A stretch of 64,000 bases of DNA, from NCBI GenBank assembly GCA_946902985.2, contig OX336393.1, forward strand, positions 128,554,533 to 128,618,532. Reading direction: 5' to 3'. The DNA comes from Meconema thalassinum. Taxonomy: Eukaryota; Arthropoda; Insecta; Orthoptera; Tettigoniidae. A model generated the notes under the pieces. The model was not told where the DNA came from and made no database searches. It saw nothing but the letters and a program-made list of their open reading frames with translations. The position numbers were made by a program, and so were the translations under genes. Below, one piece after another: positions 54,041 through 64,000 of this stretch; position 1 is the stretch's first letter, and each line of letters begins with the position of its first letter.

Positions 54041-56025
54041 AAATTTGGAGGGTACGAGAAAAGTGAAACAAGTAGTTCCGTGAAGAACTGAAGCCTATTT
54101 TCATATATCCTACTTATGTTAATTTTAGTTTGATTGTTGTAATAGATGATGATGATGATAATTGTTGTTTTAAGGGGCCTAACATCTCGGTTATCGGTTC
54201 CTAATGGTGTGGGTGATCGGGAAGATGATAATGAAAAGTAAACTATAACTAAAACTAACTAGTAACTTATACAATAGAAGAAAAAATGGAAAAACAAAAG
54301 GAGAAGAAGGCAAATAAAGGACAGGAGGAAAAGAAATGCCCTCAACCCTCAAAGAAGGCGGATTGAGGGACTTGGAAGGAAGGAGAGCCATGAAAGGCAG
54401 ATAGGAAAGTGAAAGAGGAGAGGGCCCGTCCCAAGGTCAGAGGAAAAAGCGGGCAAAACGCACCCAGCTCAGGAATCCCTCGGGGTCGCCAACTTCCGAA
54501 CTCACCAGCCGTGAGCCCCTGAGGGTGTAGCAATATCTAGGGTGCACCAGAAATGGTGGGGCTACATACACCCTGCCTCCTTGAGGACCTTGAGCAGAAG
54601 GCAGGAGATAACAGGAAAAGAAAGAGAAGGCTGACCCCTCGCAGAAGGAGGGTATCAGAAAGATGAGACAAGGGCCAATTAAGGCGGGAAAGGAAGAGAC
54701 TCCCTAGGCCTCGGATACCCTAATACCGTCGGGGTCCGAAGAGAATAAGAGTTGACCAAGTGTGGTCGATAGGAAAGAAGACGGAGAGGAGCCCGGCACA
54801 AGTACAGCAAGTGGAAGCAATGCCGGACTCAGCTGGAGCCCCGTGGTCGCCAACCCACGACCCACTAGATATGAGCCCCTGGAGGGGGGGGGGATTGTTG
54901 TAATAGATTCGTAGATATTGGGAACCGGCTAATATTACGGACGGTCGCCATGTTTGATTTTTATATATGTAGGTCTTAGAGTTAAGTACTACTACATCAA
55001 GATTATTGTTTACGTGTAGTATTCAAACTTCAATCTCATGTTAAGGACACAAGAAGTAAAGACGTGATTTTAAAATTTCGCACAGCTGCCATCTTGTAGT
55101 TGTGAAAAATTGACATAAATTAGAAGCCAGTGGATTAACATTTGTATAATCATTTGCCGTACAACATTTCACAGCACTTGGATGGTTAAATCGCGAGAAA
55201 CATCCATTTAAATATTTATACTTCGCGCCGCCACCATGTTGGATTTGTGCTCAGCAGGTTATTGAATGTCCTATAGGTGAACTTACGTTCATACCCATTA
55301 TGAACATTAGAAATTGCAGTTTGATTGCTTTAAAATATTCGAAGATTTTGAGAACCGTCTCAATATTTCGGATGGTCGCCATTTTGGATTGTTATATGTA
55401 TAGGCCATAGAGTTATGTACTATTAAAGGAAAATTATTGCGTAGCTTCATTATTCAAACTTTCACATCGATCACATGATTACGACACAAGAAATAAAAAC
55501 TTAATTTTAAAATTTTGCACAGCCGCCATCTTGAGGGTATGTAAACAATTGAACTAAATTAGATGCCAGTGTATTACAATATGTATAAACATTTGCTGTA
55601 CCAAGTTTCTTTGCGTTTGGATGGTTAAATCGCGAGAAAAGTCTATTTAAAAGTCTCAACTTCGCATGGCCGCCATGTTGGTTTTGTAGTTACCAGATTT
55701 TTGAAAGTCTCATTGGTGAACTTCTAGTAGTACCCTTTATCACCGTACACAATTTCAGGTTTCGGAGCTATTGAATGCTGGTGAAATATTTTGCACAGCC
55801 GCAATGTTGGATTGGTGAGACGTAAAAAAAAATTGAAGGCATTGTCGGGGTTGGCCGATATGGTGCTATAACCTTACCGTGGTCCATTGAAATCGCTCCG
55901 TCCGTTTAGAAGTTGTTAGGGGGGGGGGGGCACACACCACCACCACCACCACACACATACACCACAAACGGACAAAAGGTGATCTCATAAGCCTATTTTT
56001 TTCATAAAATGAAAATAGGCTACAA
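54041..56025 (-). repeat. J-family repeat, minus copy 1, interrupted by S3
   Basis: Head hairpin at the right end (AGCCTATTTTTTTCA / TGAAAATAGGCT, 55990-56022), then GAGATCACC, a CA/CCACCA tract and a G run (55920-55930). The body is two diverged units of about 430 bp, marked by GAACCG...GGTCGCCAT and GCCGCCATGTTGG blocks. Confidence 0.72.
54148..54892 (-). mobile_element. S3 retroposon, copy 3
   Basis: 745 bp with a perfect 16-bp duplication GATTGTTGTAATAGAT (54132-54147 and 54893-54908). (ATC)n tail, TTAAAACAACAA and stem-loop at the left; C/G-rich 5' end at the right. Confidence 0.93.
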
Positions 56026-56640
56026 ATGGGTCAGAACCTAAGAATCCGTCAGCCAATAAACAAGCCTACTAACAACTCCACCTACAATGCGGTTGGTGGT
56101 GAAAATTTTGTATTCTTACCTTCGTCCAAGTTCAAAATGCTAATTTTTGCCTGCCAGGAACCTCCGATAAATGTAAATTATTGTAAGTGGCCCTTTGAAT
56201 TTTTAAAATTAGAAGCGGTGCACTAGACCATGCATGGCGGTGACTTTATTAGATGAAATATGTCCATACTTAATTATTATGCTCGGCAGTGCTTCTATAT
56301 TTATGAACCACCAGCCAGTTTGATATAAACATGGGTACCAATTACTTGTATTACTTGTTATCTATCATCTACTGTTCTAATAAAAACATTACCATCAACT
56401 GAACAAAATACATTCAAAAAATTGATTTATTAATCCATTTTTGTGTATTAAAAGGTAATACGTATGCATTCGCTTCCTGTACCTGCGAAGTTCTCACCTG
56501 CTCTCACCACGCATCTCAATTTCATTGGTTGCGCTTTCACTCCTACTGCGAGGTGTAGGAACACCATCTGCAGTTCTCTTGATCAGCCAGCTCTCAACGT
56601 GCACTGCTTGATTTGCATATTATCTTTTTAGTAGAGGAGC
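56026..56640. other. No recognisable gene
   Basis: AT-rich spacer with a 66-codon frame of no recognised kind. Confidence 0.5.
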
Positions 56641-56689
56641 TTATAAGTGGGTCGGACTATCCTTTCCTGTACTACCGATGGTAGGAAGG

Positions 56690-57540
56690 TAGGAGGAACG
56701 AAGGTAGGATCGAAGTAAGGTAGGAAGGAAACAAGGAAAAAGCGAACGAAGGAAGAAAACAAAGGAGGAGGGAACGAAGGGAGGAAAGAAGGAAGAAAAC
56801 AAAGGAGGATGGAACAAAGGAAGATAACAAATAAAGAGGGAACGAAGTAGAAAGGAAAGAAGGAAGGAGGGAACGAAAGAAAAAAGAAAAAATAAACAAG
56901 AAAGATAGGAAGGACACAAGGAAGGTACGAATGAAGAACCAAAGGATGGAAACAAGGAAAGAAACAAAGATGGAATGAAGGAAGGATCGAAGAAAGGAAA
57001 CAACGAAGGAAGAAAAAGGAAACAAGGGGGAAACGAAGGAAAAGAATCAAAGGAATAAAACAAGGAAAGAACGAGGGAAGGATCGAAAGAGGAAACAAGG
57101 AAGAAAGAAAGGAGGATAAAAGGAAGAAAGGAAGGAACGAAGGAATGAAGGAAGGAAACAAGGAAGGGAGAGGATAGGGAAGAAAGGGACGAACGAAGGA
57201 AAGAAACAAGGAACGAACGAAGTAAGGTAGGAAGCAAATAAGGAAGGAGGGAACGAAGGAAGAAAACAAAAAAGGAGGAACGAGGGAAGGAATGAAATAA
57301 GGAAGGAGGGACCGAAGGAAGAAAACAAAGGAGGAGGAACGAAGGAAGGAAGGAAGGACGGAGGGAACGAAGTAGGAGGGAGAGAAGGAAAGAGGGAACG
57401 AAGTAGGAGCGAGAGAAGGAAGGAAGGAACGAAGGAAGAAAACAAATAAGGAGGGAACAAAGGAAGAAAGAAAGAAAGGAAGGAGGGAACAAAGTAGGAA
57501 GGAAAGAAGGAAGGAGGGAACGAAGGAAGGAAGCATTTAG
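56690..57540. repeat. 850-bp polypurine (GGAA/GAAC) tract
   Basis: The plus strand is almost entirely purine with scattered C, built from GGAAGGA, ACGAAGGAAG and AACAAAGGA units. Long Phe/Pro/Ser/Leu frames on the minus strand are artefacts of this composition. Confidence 0.95.
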
Positions 57541-58084
57541 ATTCATGTGACCGTTCGAGCCATTGGACGTGGCAATTCACCTAAAACAAGTAGTTCCATG
57601 AAGAACTATATAGCCTATTTTCATATATCCTACTTATGTTAATTGCCTCTATCAACATACAATTTTTAAGTTTGACTAGCGGACCCATGTGAGAAATCTC
57701 GCATGTTCATAAACCACGCTTTCCCCAATAGGTTTATAATGAGAGTCTTATGGAGAAAGGTAATGTTTTTATTTCAACCAAATGATTATAGAACACTATT
57801 CAGAATAAAGGAAAGACCTCAGAATGTTAATATGACATGAAACAAGAGTCACGTGGGTCCGCAGACAGCAATTATGGAACGTATTTTCCGACAGCAACGA
57901 TGTTTGCAAATCGCACACTTCGTGAATTTTTAAAAAGGTCATTTTTTAAAGAAATTATAGATATTTATAAAATTATAGTACGATAAGTCACTGCTAATGT
58001 CTATTCTCTTTCATTTGAATGCTCATTTGTCACGATCGGTCGCTTGTGAGCGCCGCAGGAGGGATCTATACTGCTGAGATAATA
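57541..58084. other. No gene; repeat fragments
   Basis: 57578-57645 repeats 54063-54115 (AAACAAGTAGTTCC, CCTATTTTCATATATCC). 57956-58082 repeats 7240-7345. No coding recognised. Confidence 0.5.
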
Positions 58085-59175
58085 TAGATGATTGCTGTAA
58101 TAGATTCGTAGATATTGAGAACCGTCTAAATATTTCGAATTGTCACCATGTTGGATTGTTATATATGTAGGTCTTAGAGTTACAGTATGTACAATTACAT
58201 GAAGATTATTGTGTAGGTGTATCATTCAAACTTCAATCGCATGATTAGGCCACAAGAAATAAAAACGAGATTTTAAAATTTTGCTCAGCCGCCATCTTGT
58301 GGTTATAAAAATAATTGAAATGAATTAGATGCCAGTGGATTAAAATGTACATAGGCTAAGCATATACCGTACCAAGTTTCACTACGCTCGGATGGTTAAA
58401 TCGCGAGAAACGTCCATTTGAATATTTGAATTTTGCGTCGCTGCCATGTTGGATTTGTGCTCACCAGGTTATTGAATGTCCCATAGGTAAACTTATGTTT
58501 ATAGCCTCTATCAACATCCAAAATTTCAGTTTGATTGTTGTCATAGATTAATACATATTGAAAACCGTCTAAATATTTCGGATGGTTGCCATGTTGGATT
58601 TTAATAAATTTAGGCCATAGAGTTATGTACTATTAGATGAGGATTATTGGGTAGATTCATAATTCAAACGTTGACTTTTATCACATGATTAGAACACAAG
58701 AAATCAAAACCTAATTTTAAAATTTCGCACTGCCACCATCTTGAGGTTATATAAACAATTGAACTAAATTAGAGGTCATTGAATTGCAATTTGTATAGTC
58801 ATTTGCTGTACCAAGTTTCACTGCTTTCGGTTGGTTAAATCGCGAGAAAAATCTATTTTAATGTTTCAACTTCGCTTGGCAGCCGTGATCGTTTTGTAAT
58901 TAAGAGGTTTTTGAAAATCACATAAGTGAACTTCTAGTCATGCTCTTTATCACCGTACAAGATTTTAGAGTGATATGAGTAATATAAGTAATATTTTCGG
59001 AGATACAGAATGCCGGTGAAATAACTCGCACATTGAAATTACTCCAGCCGTTCATAAGTTATCAGGGGAGAGGGTGAGAGGAAGGGGGGGGGGGGGCACA
59101 CACACATACACTCACATGGACTAAAGGTGATCTCATAAGCCTATTTTTTTTTTCATAAATTAAAATAGGCTAAAA
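58085..59175 (-). repeat. J-family repeat, minus copy 2
   Basis: Same order as 54893-56025: two units (58098 and 58546), G run at 59080-59095, CACACACA, GGTGATCTCATAAGCC and terminal hairpin (59133-59172). Confidence 0.75.
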
Positions 59176-59289
59176 AACCACACATGCTTTAATCGACAAA
59201 CAATCCGAGTCCGCCTCTTTGGTACGTTGTAGGCAGCTTATCCGCTGCGTCATCTCGCCCTTGTAGAAAATCTGAGATATTTAATAGAG

Positions 59290-59744
59290 TAATAATAATA
59301 ATCCAGTTTAACTGCTGCTTTAGAGTCGCCGGAATTTTGCTGGACGGGGATCATTAACTAGGTGCTTGCCACGGTGGGTGAGTGGTTAACGTGTCGGTCT
59401 ACTAACCCCAAGCTTGCAGGTTCGCTCCTGGCCGTGGTAAGTAATTTTTGAAGGGCGGCAAATATTTGCGACACGCATGTCATACGATGTTGGCATGACA
59501 ACGAACCCATTTGAATTCAGTAGACCCTGTTCATAATGGCAAAATTAATCTCGGAAGATTCCGCCAAAACAAAGTTCCTCATTTCTCTACTAGAAAGCGC
59601 TATAGTGTTCAAGGAGCTTAGATATCTAATCTCCTTGACTTTTATCGTCTTCAAGGAACAACGAAATTCCACATGCAAGCTACCTTCTGCGTATCAAATA
59701 ATAAAGCTTGCTCCCGGCACCGAGGCCATACGATATTATTATTA

Positions 59745-59798
<54 letters not shown>

Positions 59799-59846
59799 AG
59801 TGTAGACGACCTCGTTGTTCCGCCTTTTAAAACAACAATAACTAAA
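59290..59846 (+). mobile_element. S8 element, 5'-truncated, interrupted by S1
   Basis: 59310-59361 plus 59801-59846 read GCCGGAATTTTGCTGGACGG...GACGACCTCGTTGTTCCGCC, then TTTTAAAACAACAATAACTA. This is the longest S8 stretch in the window; its full length is unknown. Confidence 0.55.
59362..59791 (+). mobile_element. S1 SINE, full length, long (ATT)n tail
   Basis: Flanked by ATTAACTAG (59353-59361 and 59792-59800). Head GCTTGCCACGGTGGGTGAGT and box B AGGTTCGCTCCTGG. The (ATT)n tail covers about 59730-59791. Confidence 0.9.
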
Positions 59847-59854
59847 TAACGTGG

Positions 59855-59867
59855 GTTGTTGTTGTTG

Positions 59868-59899
<32 letters not shown>

Positions 59900-59943
59900 G
59901 GTGGTGGTGGTGGTGGTGGTGTTGGTGGTGTTGTGTTGTTGTT
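59855..59943. repeat. (GTT)n/(GGT)n microsatellite
   Basis: Pure GTT repeats pass into GGT repeats with a short GTTGTGTTG end. The reverse-strand Pro/Thr-rich frame is an artefact. Confidence 0.95.
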
Positions 59944-60180
59944 TTCAGGGCTCGTAACATTTAGTGTGTGTTGGATTTGAACCTGTCTGATAAACTGTGT
60001 CATTGTGATGGCTGTGGTATCGTGTGTAGGCTTATTAGGCATTTACCTGAAGTGGAAATGGAAAACTACAGATAACCAATTCTAGGACAGTTGTGATAGG
60101 ATCGATAGCATCTCTTCTCAGTTTTGCCTCGCGAGATTGAGTGTACCTCGCTCCAACTCTCAGACCAGAATTATATTTCT
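59944..60180 (-). mobile_element. S4 SINE fragment
   Basis: S4 3' tail (TCTGATAAACTGTGTCATTG) and core (GGCATTTACCTGAAGTGGAA, TTTTGCCTCGCGAGATTGAG) on the minus strand; head lost. Confidence 0.65.
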
Positions 60181-60405
60181 TGGGTTGGTTCTATTCCCAC
60201 CTTGGTCATCAAATGCCAGGATGATACTTAAGGCCACGGCCACCTCCTTCCCAATTCTGGCTTCAGTGGCAAAATACACACACTACTACCACACCGCACA
60301 AAAACACAGGATATCGGATACAATTCTACGCACACGCTGAAGTACATGGTGCTGACCGCGATGTCCAAACTCGTTAATGAAACAAAAACAAATCCATCAT
60401 ATAGA
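60181..60405 (+). mobile_element. S4 SINE fragment, opposite orientation
   Basis: AAATGCCAGGATGATACTTA, GGCCACGGCCACCTCCTTCC, then the tail TTCTACGCACACGCTGAAGT and GAAACAAAAACAAA. Faces the preceding fragment, core to core. Confidence 0.65.
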
Positions 60406-60427
60406 GCGCACTTAATGGGCAAAGAGG

Positions 60428-60604
60428 CGGCTCCGGTGGCGTAGTTGGTACTATGCTGAGCTTCTATGCCCAAGGTTACGGGTTCAAATCCGGCCGAAGT
60501 CGTCGGACTATTTAAGAGTGTTCAAAATCCCTCAGTATGCCTTCCTTCGGAGGGGAAGTAAAGCTGGCGGGCCCATGTCATAGATTTATGGCATGTAAAA
60601 GAAT
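60428..60604 (+). mobile_element. S2 SINE, head and proximal body only
   Basis: Head GCGGCTCCGGTGGCGTAGTT, box B GGGTTCAAATCCGG, body to TTATGGCATGTAAAAGAATC, then LINE sequence. The 3' half is missing, unlike the usual 5' truncation. Confidence 0.8.
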
Positions 60605-61840
60605 CTTTTGGCTGCTGCTCTTGCCACTGATCTTAAGACGTTGACTTCTAATGACATGCAGCCCTTGGAACTTTGGAACAATTTTAAAACCTCAATGAAG
60701 AGAGTTGGAGATCATTTTCTTAGGAATATGAGACAACATAAAAAGGAAGGGATGTATGACGGATGAAATATTGGATCTAATGAATAGACGAAGAGAAGTC
60801 AAAGGAAGAGATAATGAAGAATATTGGTTAATTCATAGTTGATAAAGAATAAGATCAGACATGCCAAGGAAGCTTGGATGTCAGATAAGTGCAAAGAAAT
60901 TGAAGAACTTAATAGTAAATATGATATTTTCCAGGTCCATAAGAAAATCAAAGAAGTTTCAGGTAGACACAGGAAAAGAAACACAGTCAACTTAGTTGAT
61001 AGTCAAGGTAACGCGGTATTTGAAGTTGAAGAAAAATTACAGGTTTGGGAGAACTATATACAAGAGTTTTTTAATGATGATCATCGTCCTTCCTGACCCG
61101 AAATTCATTATGTTGTTGGACCCATGATCACCATGGATGAAGTGAAATATGCGATTAGGATATCGAAAAATGGTAAAGCTCCTGGTCAAGATGACATTCC
61201 AGTGGAATTATTGAAGATCTTGGATGATGATAGCATTGTGACGCTCACTACATTATATAACAAGATACACAACACGGGCATAATATATTGTCTACATTTA
61301 TTGCTCTTACGAAGAAACCGATGGCTAAGTCATGTAGTGACTTTAGGACAATCAGTCTTATGAGTCATGTGCTCAAGATATTTCTCAAAGTTATCCATAA
61401 TAGCATATACAGGAAATGCGAGATGAATATCAGTGACACGCAGTTTGGGTTCCGCAACGGTCAAGGAACTCGTGAGGCATTATTTGCGCTTCAAGTTCTT
61501 TTCCAGAGATGCCGTGAGATAAATCAGGATGTATATGCACGTTTTCTGGACTATGCAAAAGCCTTTGACCGTTGTCAGCATGATAAGTTGTATATTGCAC
61601 TCAAGAACAAAGGAATAGATGAGAAAGACAATCGGATCATCATTAATTTATACTGGGGTCAAAAAGCTAGTATCAGAATTGATGGATATATATCGAGATC
61701 AGTGGAAATAATGCGTGGTGTGAGACAGGGATGCATTCTTTCGCCACTCCTTTTTAATATCTATGGGGAACAGATTTTCTCTGAGGCACTTGATGGCATT
61801 CAACAAGGTATTAAGGTAAATGGTAATTATATTAATAATA

Positions 61841-63305
61841 CACACATCAAAAAAAGTTTTGCATCACCTCGGTTCCCAGATCTCCGGCATATAGACGTTG
61901 ACTGTGTATATTGTATCCAAGATACAGTCCCTTTGACTGTTCATAGATGTCACTAGAACTGCTCAAAGATGTAAACAACCATGCATGAGCAGGGCCTATT
62001 AGACGGAGGGGGTACGACAGCCGATCAGTTCCAGTCATTCCACCAGGACGAAGGTACGCTGCTCATGTTGTCTGTAGTTCTACCATGCCTAGAAGGTCAA
62101 TACCGCAGTTCGATCGCGTCCGCATTGTTACTTTGTGTCAAGAAGGGCTCTCAACAAGGGAAGTTTCCAGGCGTCTCAGAGTGAACCAAAGCGATGTTGT
62201 TCGGACATGGAGGAGGTACAGAGATACAGGAACTGTCGATGACAGGCCTCGCTCAGGCCGCCCAAGGGCTACTACTGTAGTGGATGACCGCTACTTACGG
62301 ATTGCCGCTCGGAGGAACCCTGACAGCAATGCCACCATGTTGAATAATGCGTTTCGTTCAGCCACAGGACGTCGTGTTTCAACTCAAACTGTGCGCAATA
62401 GGCTGCATGATGCGCAACTTCACTCCCGACGTCCATGGCGAGGTCCAGCTTTGCAACCCCGACACCATGCAGCGCGGTACAGATGGGCCCAACAACATGC
62501 TGAATGGACCCCACGGAATTGGCATCACGTTCTCTTCACCGATGAGTGTCGCATATGTCTTCAACCAGACAATCGTTGGAGACGTGTTTGGAGGCACCCT
62601 GGTCAGGCTGAACGTCTTAGACACACTGTCCAGCGAGTGCAGCAAGGTGGTGGTTCCCTGATGTTTTGGGGTGGCATTATGTGGGGCCGACGTACGCCAC
62701 TGGTGGTCATGGAAGGCTCCGAAACGGCTTTACGATACCTGAATGACATCCTCCGACCCATAGTGCAACCATATCGGCAGAATATTGGAGAGGCATTTGT
62801 CTTCATGGACGACAATTCTCGACCTCATCGTGCACATCTTGTGAATGCGTTCCTTCAAGATAACGACATCGCTCGACTACAGTGGCCAGCATGTTCGCCA
62901 GACATGAACCCTATCGAACATGCCTGGGATATGTTGAAAAGGGCTGTTTATGGACGTCTTGACCCACCAACCACTCTGAGAGATTTACGCCGAATTGTCG
63001 TTGAGGAGTGGGACAATTTGGACCAACAGTGTCTTGATGAACTTGTGGATAGTATGCCACGACGAATACAGGCATGCATCAATGCAAGAGGACGTGCTAC
63101 TGGGTATTAGAGGTAGTGGTGTGTACTGCAATCTGGACCACAAATGCTGAAAGTCTAGCTGTATGATGGTACAACATGCAATGTGTGGGTCTCATGAGCA
63201 ATAAAACGAGCTGAAATGTTGTTTGTGTTGATCTCTATTCCCTTTGTATTTAAAGGTTCCGGAACTCTTGGAACCGAGGTGATGCAAAACTTTTTTTGAT
63301 GTGTG
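61841..63305 (+). mobile_element. Tc1-like transposon, apparently intact
   Basis: 1465 bp between TA dinucleotides (61839-61840; 63306-63307). Terminal inverted repeats of 36 bp are identical at both ends (CACACATCAAAAAAAGTTTT... inward to GGTTCC). It holds one complete transposase gene. Perfect repeats and an open gene suggest recent insertion. Confidence 0.93.
62085..63110 (+). CDS. Tc1-type transposase, 341 aa, DD34E
   Basis: Cut-and-paste transposase acting on the element's own terminal repeats, inserting at TA. Start chosen at the ATG of MPRRSIPQFDRVRIV, 244 bp inside the element; it gives the usual length of about 340 aa. Residues 8-50 form the first helix-turn-helix (LSTREVSRRLRVNQSDVVRTW), GRPR at 58-61 is the linker minor-groove motif, and 65-120 the second helix-turn-helix (VSTQTVRNRLHDA). 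The catalytic core has D153 (LFTDEC), D243 (MDDNSRPH) and E278 (SPDMNPIEH), with 34 residues between the last two. GGGSLMFWGGI (188-198) is the Gly-rich box. No stop or shift is visible, so it could be functional. No host promoter is evident. Confidence 0.95.
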   Translation: MPRRSIPQFDRVRIVTLCQEGLSTREVSRRLRVNQSDVVRTWRRYRDTGTVDDRPRSGRPRATTVVDDRYLRIAARRNPDSNATMLNNAFRSATGRRVSTQTVRNRLHDAQLHSRRPWRGPALQPRHHAARYRWAQQHAEWTPRNWHHVLFTDECRICLQPDNRWRRVWRHPGQAERLRHTVQRVQQGGGSLMFWGGIMWGRRTPLVVMEGSETALRYLNDILRPIVQPYRQNIGEAFVFMDDNSRPHRAHLVNAFLQDNDIARLQWPACSPDMNPIEHAWDMLKRAVYGRLDPPTTLRDLRRIVVEEWDNLDQQCLDELVDSMPRRIQACINARGRATGY

Positions 63306-64000
63306 TATACGGTATGCAGATGATACCGTATTGATTGCAAATAGCTTCTAAGGACTTAAAGAGATTGTTACTATGGTGTATCGAAAGAGTAAACAATATG
63401 GCCTTGACCTCAACATTAAGAAAACAAAATATATGATAATATCGCGAAAACCAGCATTGTCACAAGTCCTTTTAGTCGATGGACATCAGATTGAGCGAGT
63501 CAAGTGTTTGGTTTATTTAGGACATAATATTAATTAGAATTGGGATCCTTCGGTTGAAATAAGATGCCGTTTAGAGAAGGCTAGATCCATCTTTATGACA
63601 ATGAAACAACTACTATGCTGTCGAGATCTCAGTATGACGCTTAAGAAAAGAATTTTGAAGTGTTATGTTGTCTTCACCCTTCTTTATGTTGTGGAAGCTT
63701 GGACCTTGTCCGTAGCTACAGAAAAGATGATTCGAGCATTTAAAATGTGGATGGATATACAGGCGGATTCCTAAAATCTCGTGGACAGTACATGTGAGTA
63801 ATGCCGAGGTTTTTCAGCGTGTGAGCAGTTAACCTGAGCTGTTAAACACAATTAAGAAGAGGACACATGATGAGGAATCCAAAATACCGTCTGCTCCAAG
63901 TTATACTTCAGGGTAAAACTGAAGGTCAGCGTGGACCGGGAAGGAGACGGATAACTTGGATGGATAATTTAAGAACGTGGTTTGGGCTGTCTCCCACGGA

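Larger units (their letters stand above)
60605..63999 (+). pseudogene. RTE-like endonuclease-RT LINE, split by Tc1, continues past window
   Basis: Frames 60839-61096 (pre-RT helix-rich linker), 61124-61290 (NGKAPGQDDIPVELLK) and 61288-61838 (MSHVLKIFLKVI, DTQFGFRNGQGTREALFALQ, DYAKAFD, GVRQGCILSPLLFNI, VNGNYINN). After the Tc1 it resumes at 63308 with RYADDTVLIANS, DLNIKKTKYMIISRKP and VYLGHNIN, with several stops. Removing Tc1 and one TA copy restores NNIRYADD in frame, so the RT palm was intact at this point when Tc1 arrived. A different subfamily from RTE copies A-D. Confidence 0.8.

Noticed and set aside
56628..57580. Open frames of about 300 codons on the minus strand
   Set aside because: Phe/Pro/Ser/Leu-only translations of the polypurine tract, open in several overlapping frames; a composition artefact.
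59842..60042. Pro/Thr-repeat protein on the minus strand
   Set aside because: Translation of the (GTT)n/(GGT)n microsatellite.

Overview
This window reads as eukaryotic, AT-rich, intergenic DNA from a large insect genome. The evidence is tRNA-headed SINEs, RTE-type and RNase H-bearing LINEs, mariner, Tc1, pogo, PIF and hAT relics, Helitron-like ends and long (ATT)n, (TCTG)n and purine tracts. A polyneopteran or orthopteroid host is my guess from the style of the repeats and is not proven. I found no host protein-coding gene, rRNA, functional tRNA or CRISPR array. The only apparently intact gene is a Tc1-type transposase (62085-63110).

Layout. 1-7.3 kb: a head-to-tail chain of Helitron-like elements, then an RNase H-type LINE (minus strand) split by an RTE-type LINE (plus strand). 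7.3-16.5 kb: SINE clusters, including a LINE > SINE > SINE > hAT nest (10.85-13.95 kb) and a decayed RTE copy. 17.8-21.6 kb: a pogo/Tigger-like element holding a mariner whose two ends are both copies of the mariner 3' end. 21.9-30.3 kb: a 1.17-kb tandem duplication, SINEs, and PIF/Harbinger, Tc1 and hAT relics. 30.3-43 kb: two near-identical hairpin-headed repeats (J family), SINEs and LINE tails. 43-48.3 kb: two copies of an unassigned element with large hairpins, and two more RTE copies. 48.7-53.4 kb: a deleted IS630/Tc1/mariner-type element and layered SINEs. 54-59.2 kb: two J copies on the minus strand around an 850-bp polypurine tract. 59.3-64 kb: SINEs and a LINE split just upstream of its YADD motif by the intact Tc1 element.

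I use local family names. S1 = tRNA-SINE starting GCCACGGTGGGTGAGTGG with an (ATT)n tail. S2 = about 520 bp, starts GGCTTCGGTGGCG, tail (CCAA)n. S3 = about 750-bp retroposon, tail (ATC)n. S4 = tRNA-SINE sharing the S2 3' tail (S4b is a variant with another 3' end). S5 = tRNA-SINE ending ...GTTAAACTACAAGC. S6 = starts GCCTCCGTGGC. S7 = starts near CGACAGCGGTAGC. S8 = ends TTAAAACAACAATAACTAA. S9 = starts GCTGCGTGGCTCAGGGG. S10 = seen once, inside an S5 copy.

The most striking pattern is a set of five micro-insertions of 52-58 bp, each flanked by a target-site duplication. Each is only the 3'-terminal stem-loop plus tail of S2, S3, S5 or S8, and starts 0-4 nt before the stem. These otherwise different families share a 3' architecture of stem-loop followed by T(T)AAA(A)C. 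This suggests one retrotransposition machinery that recognises the hairpin and often stops there.
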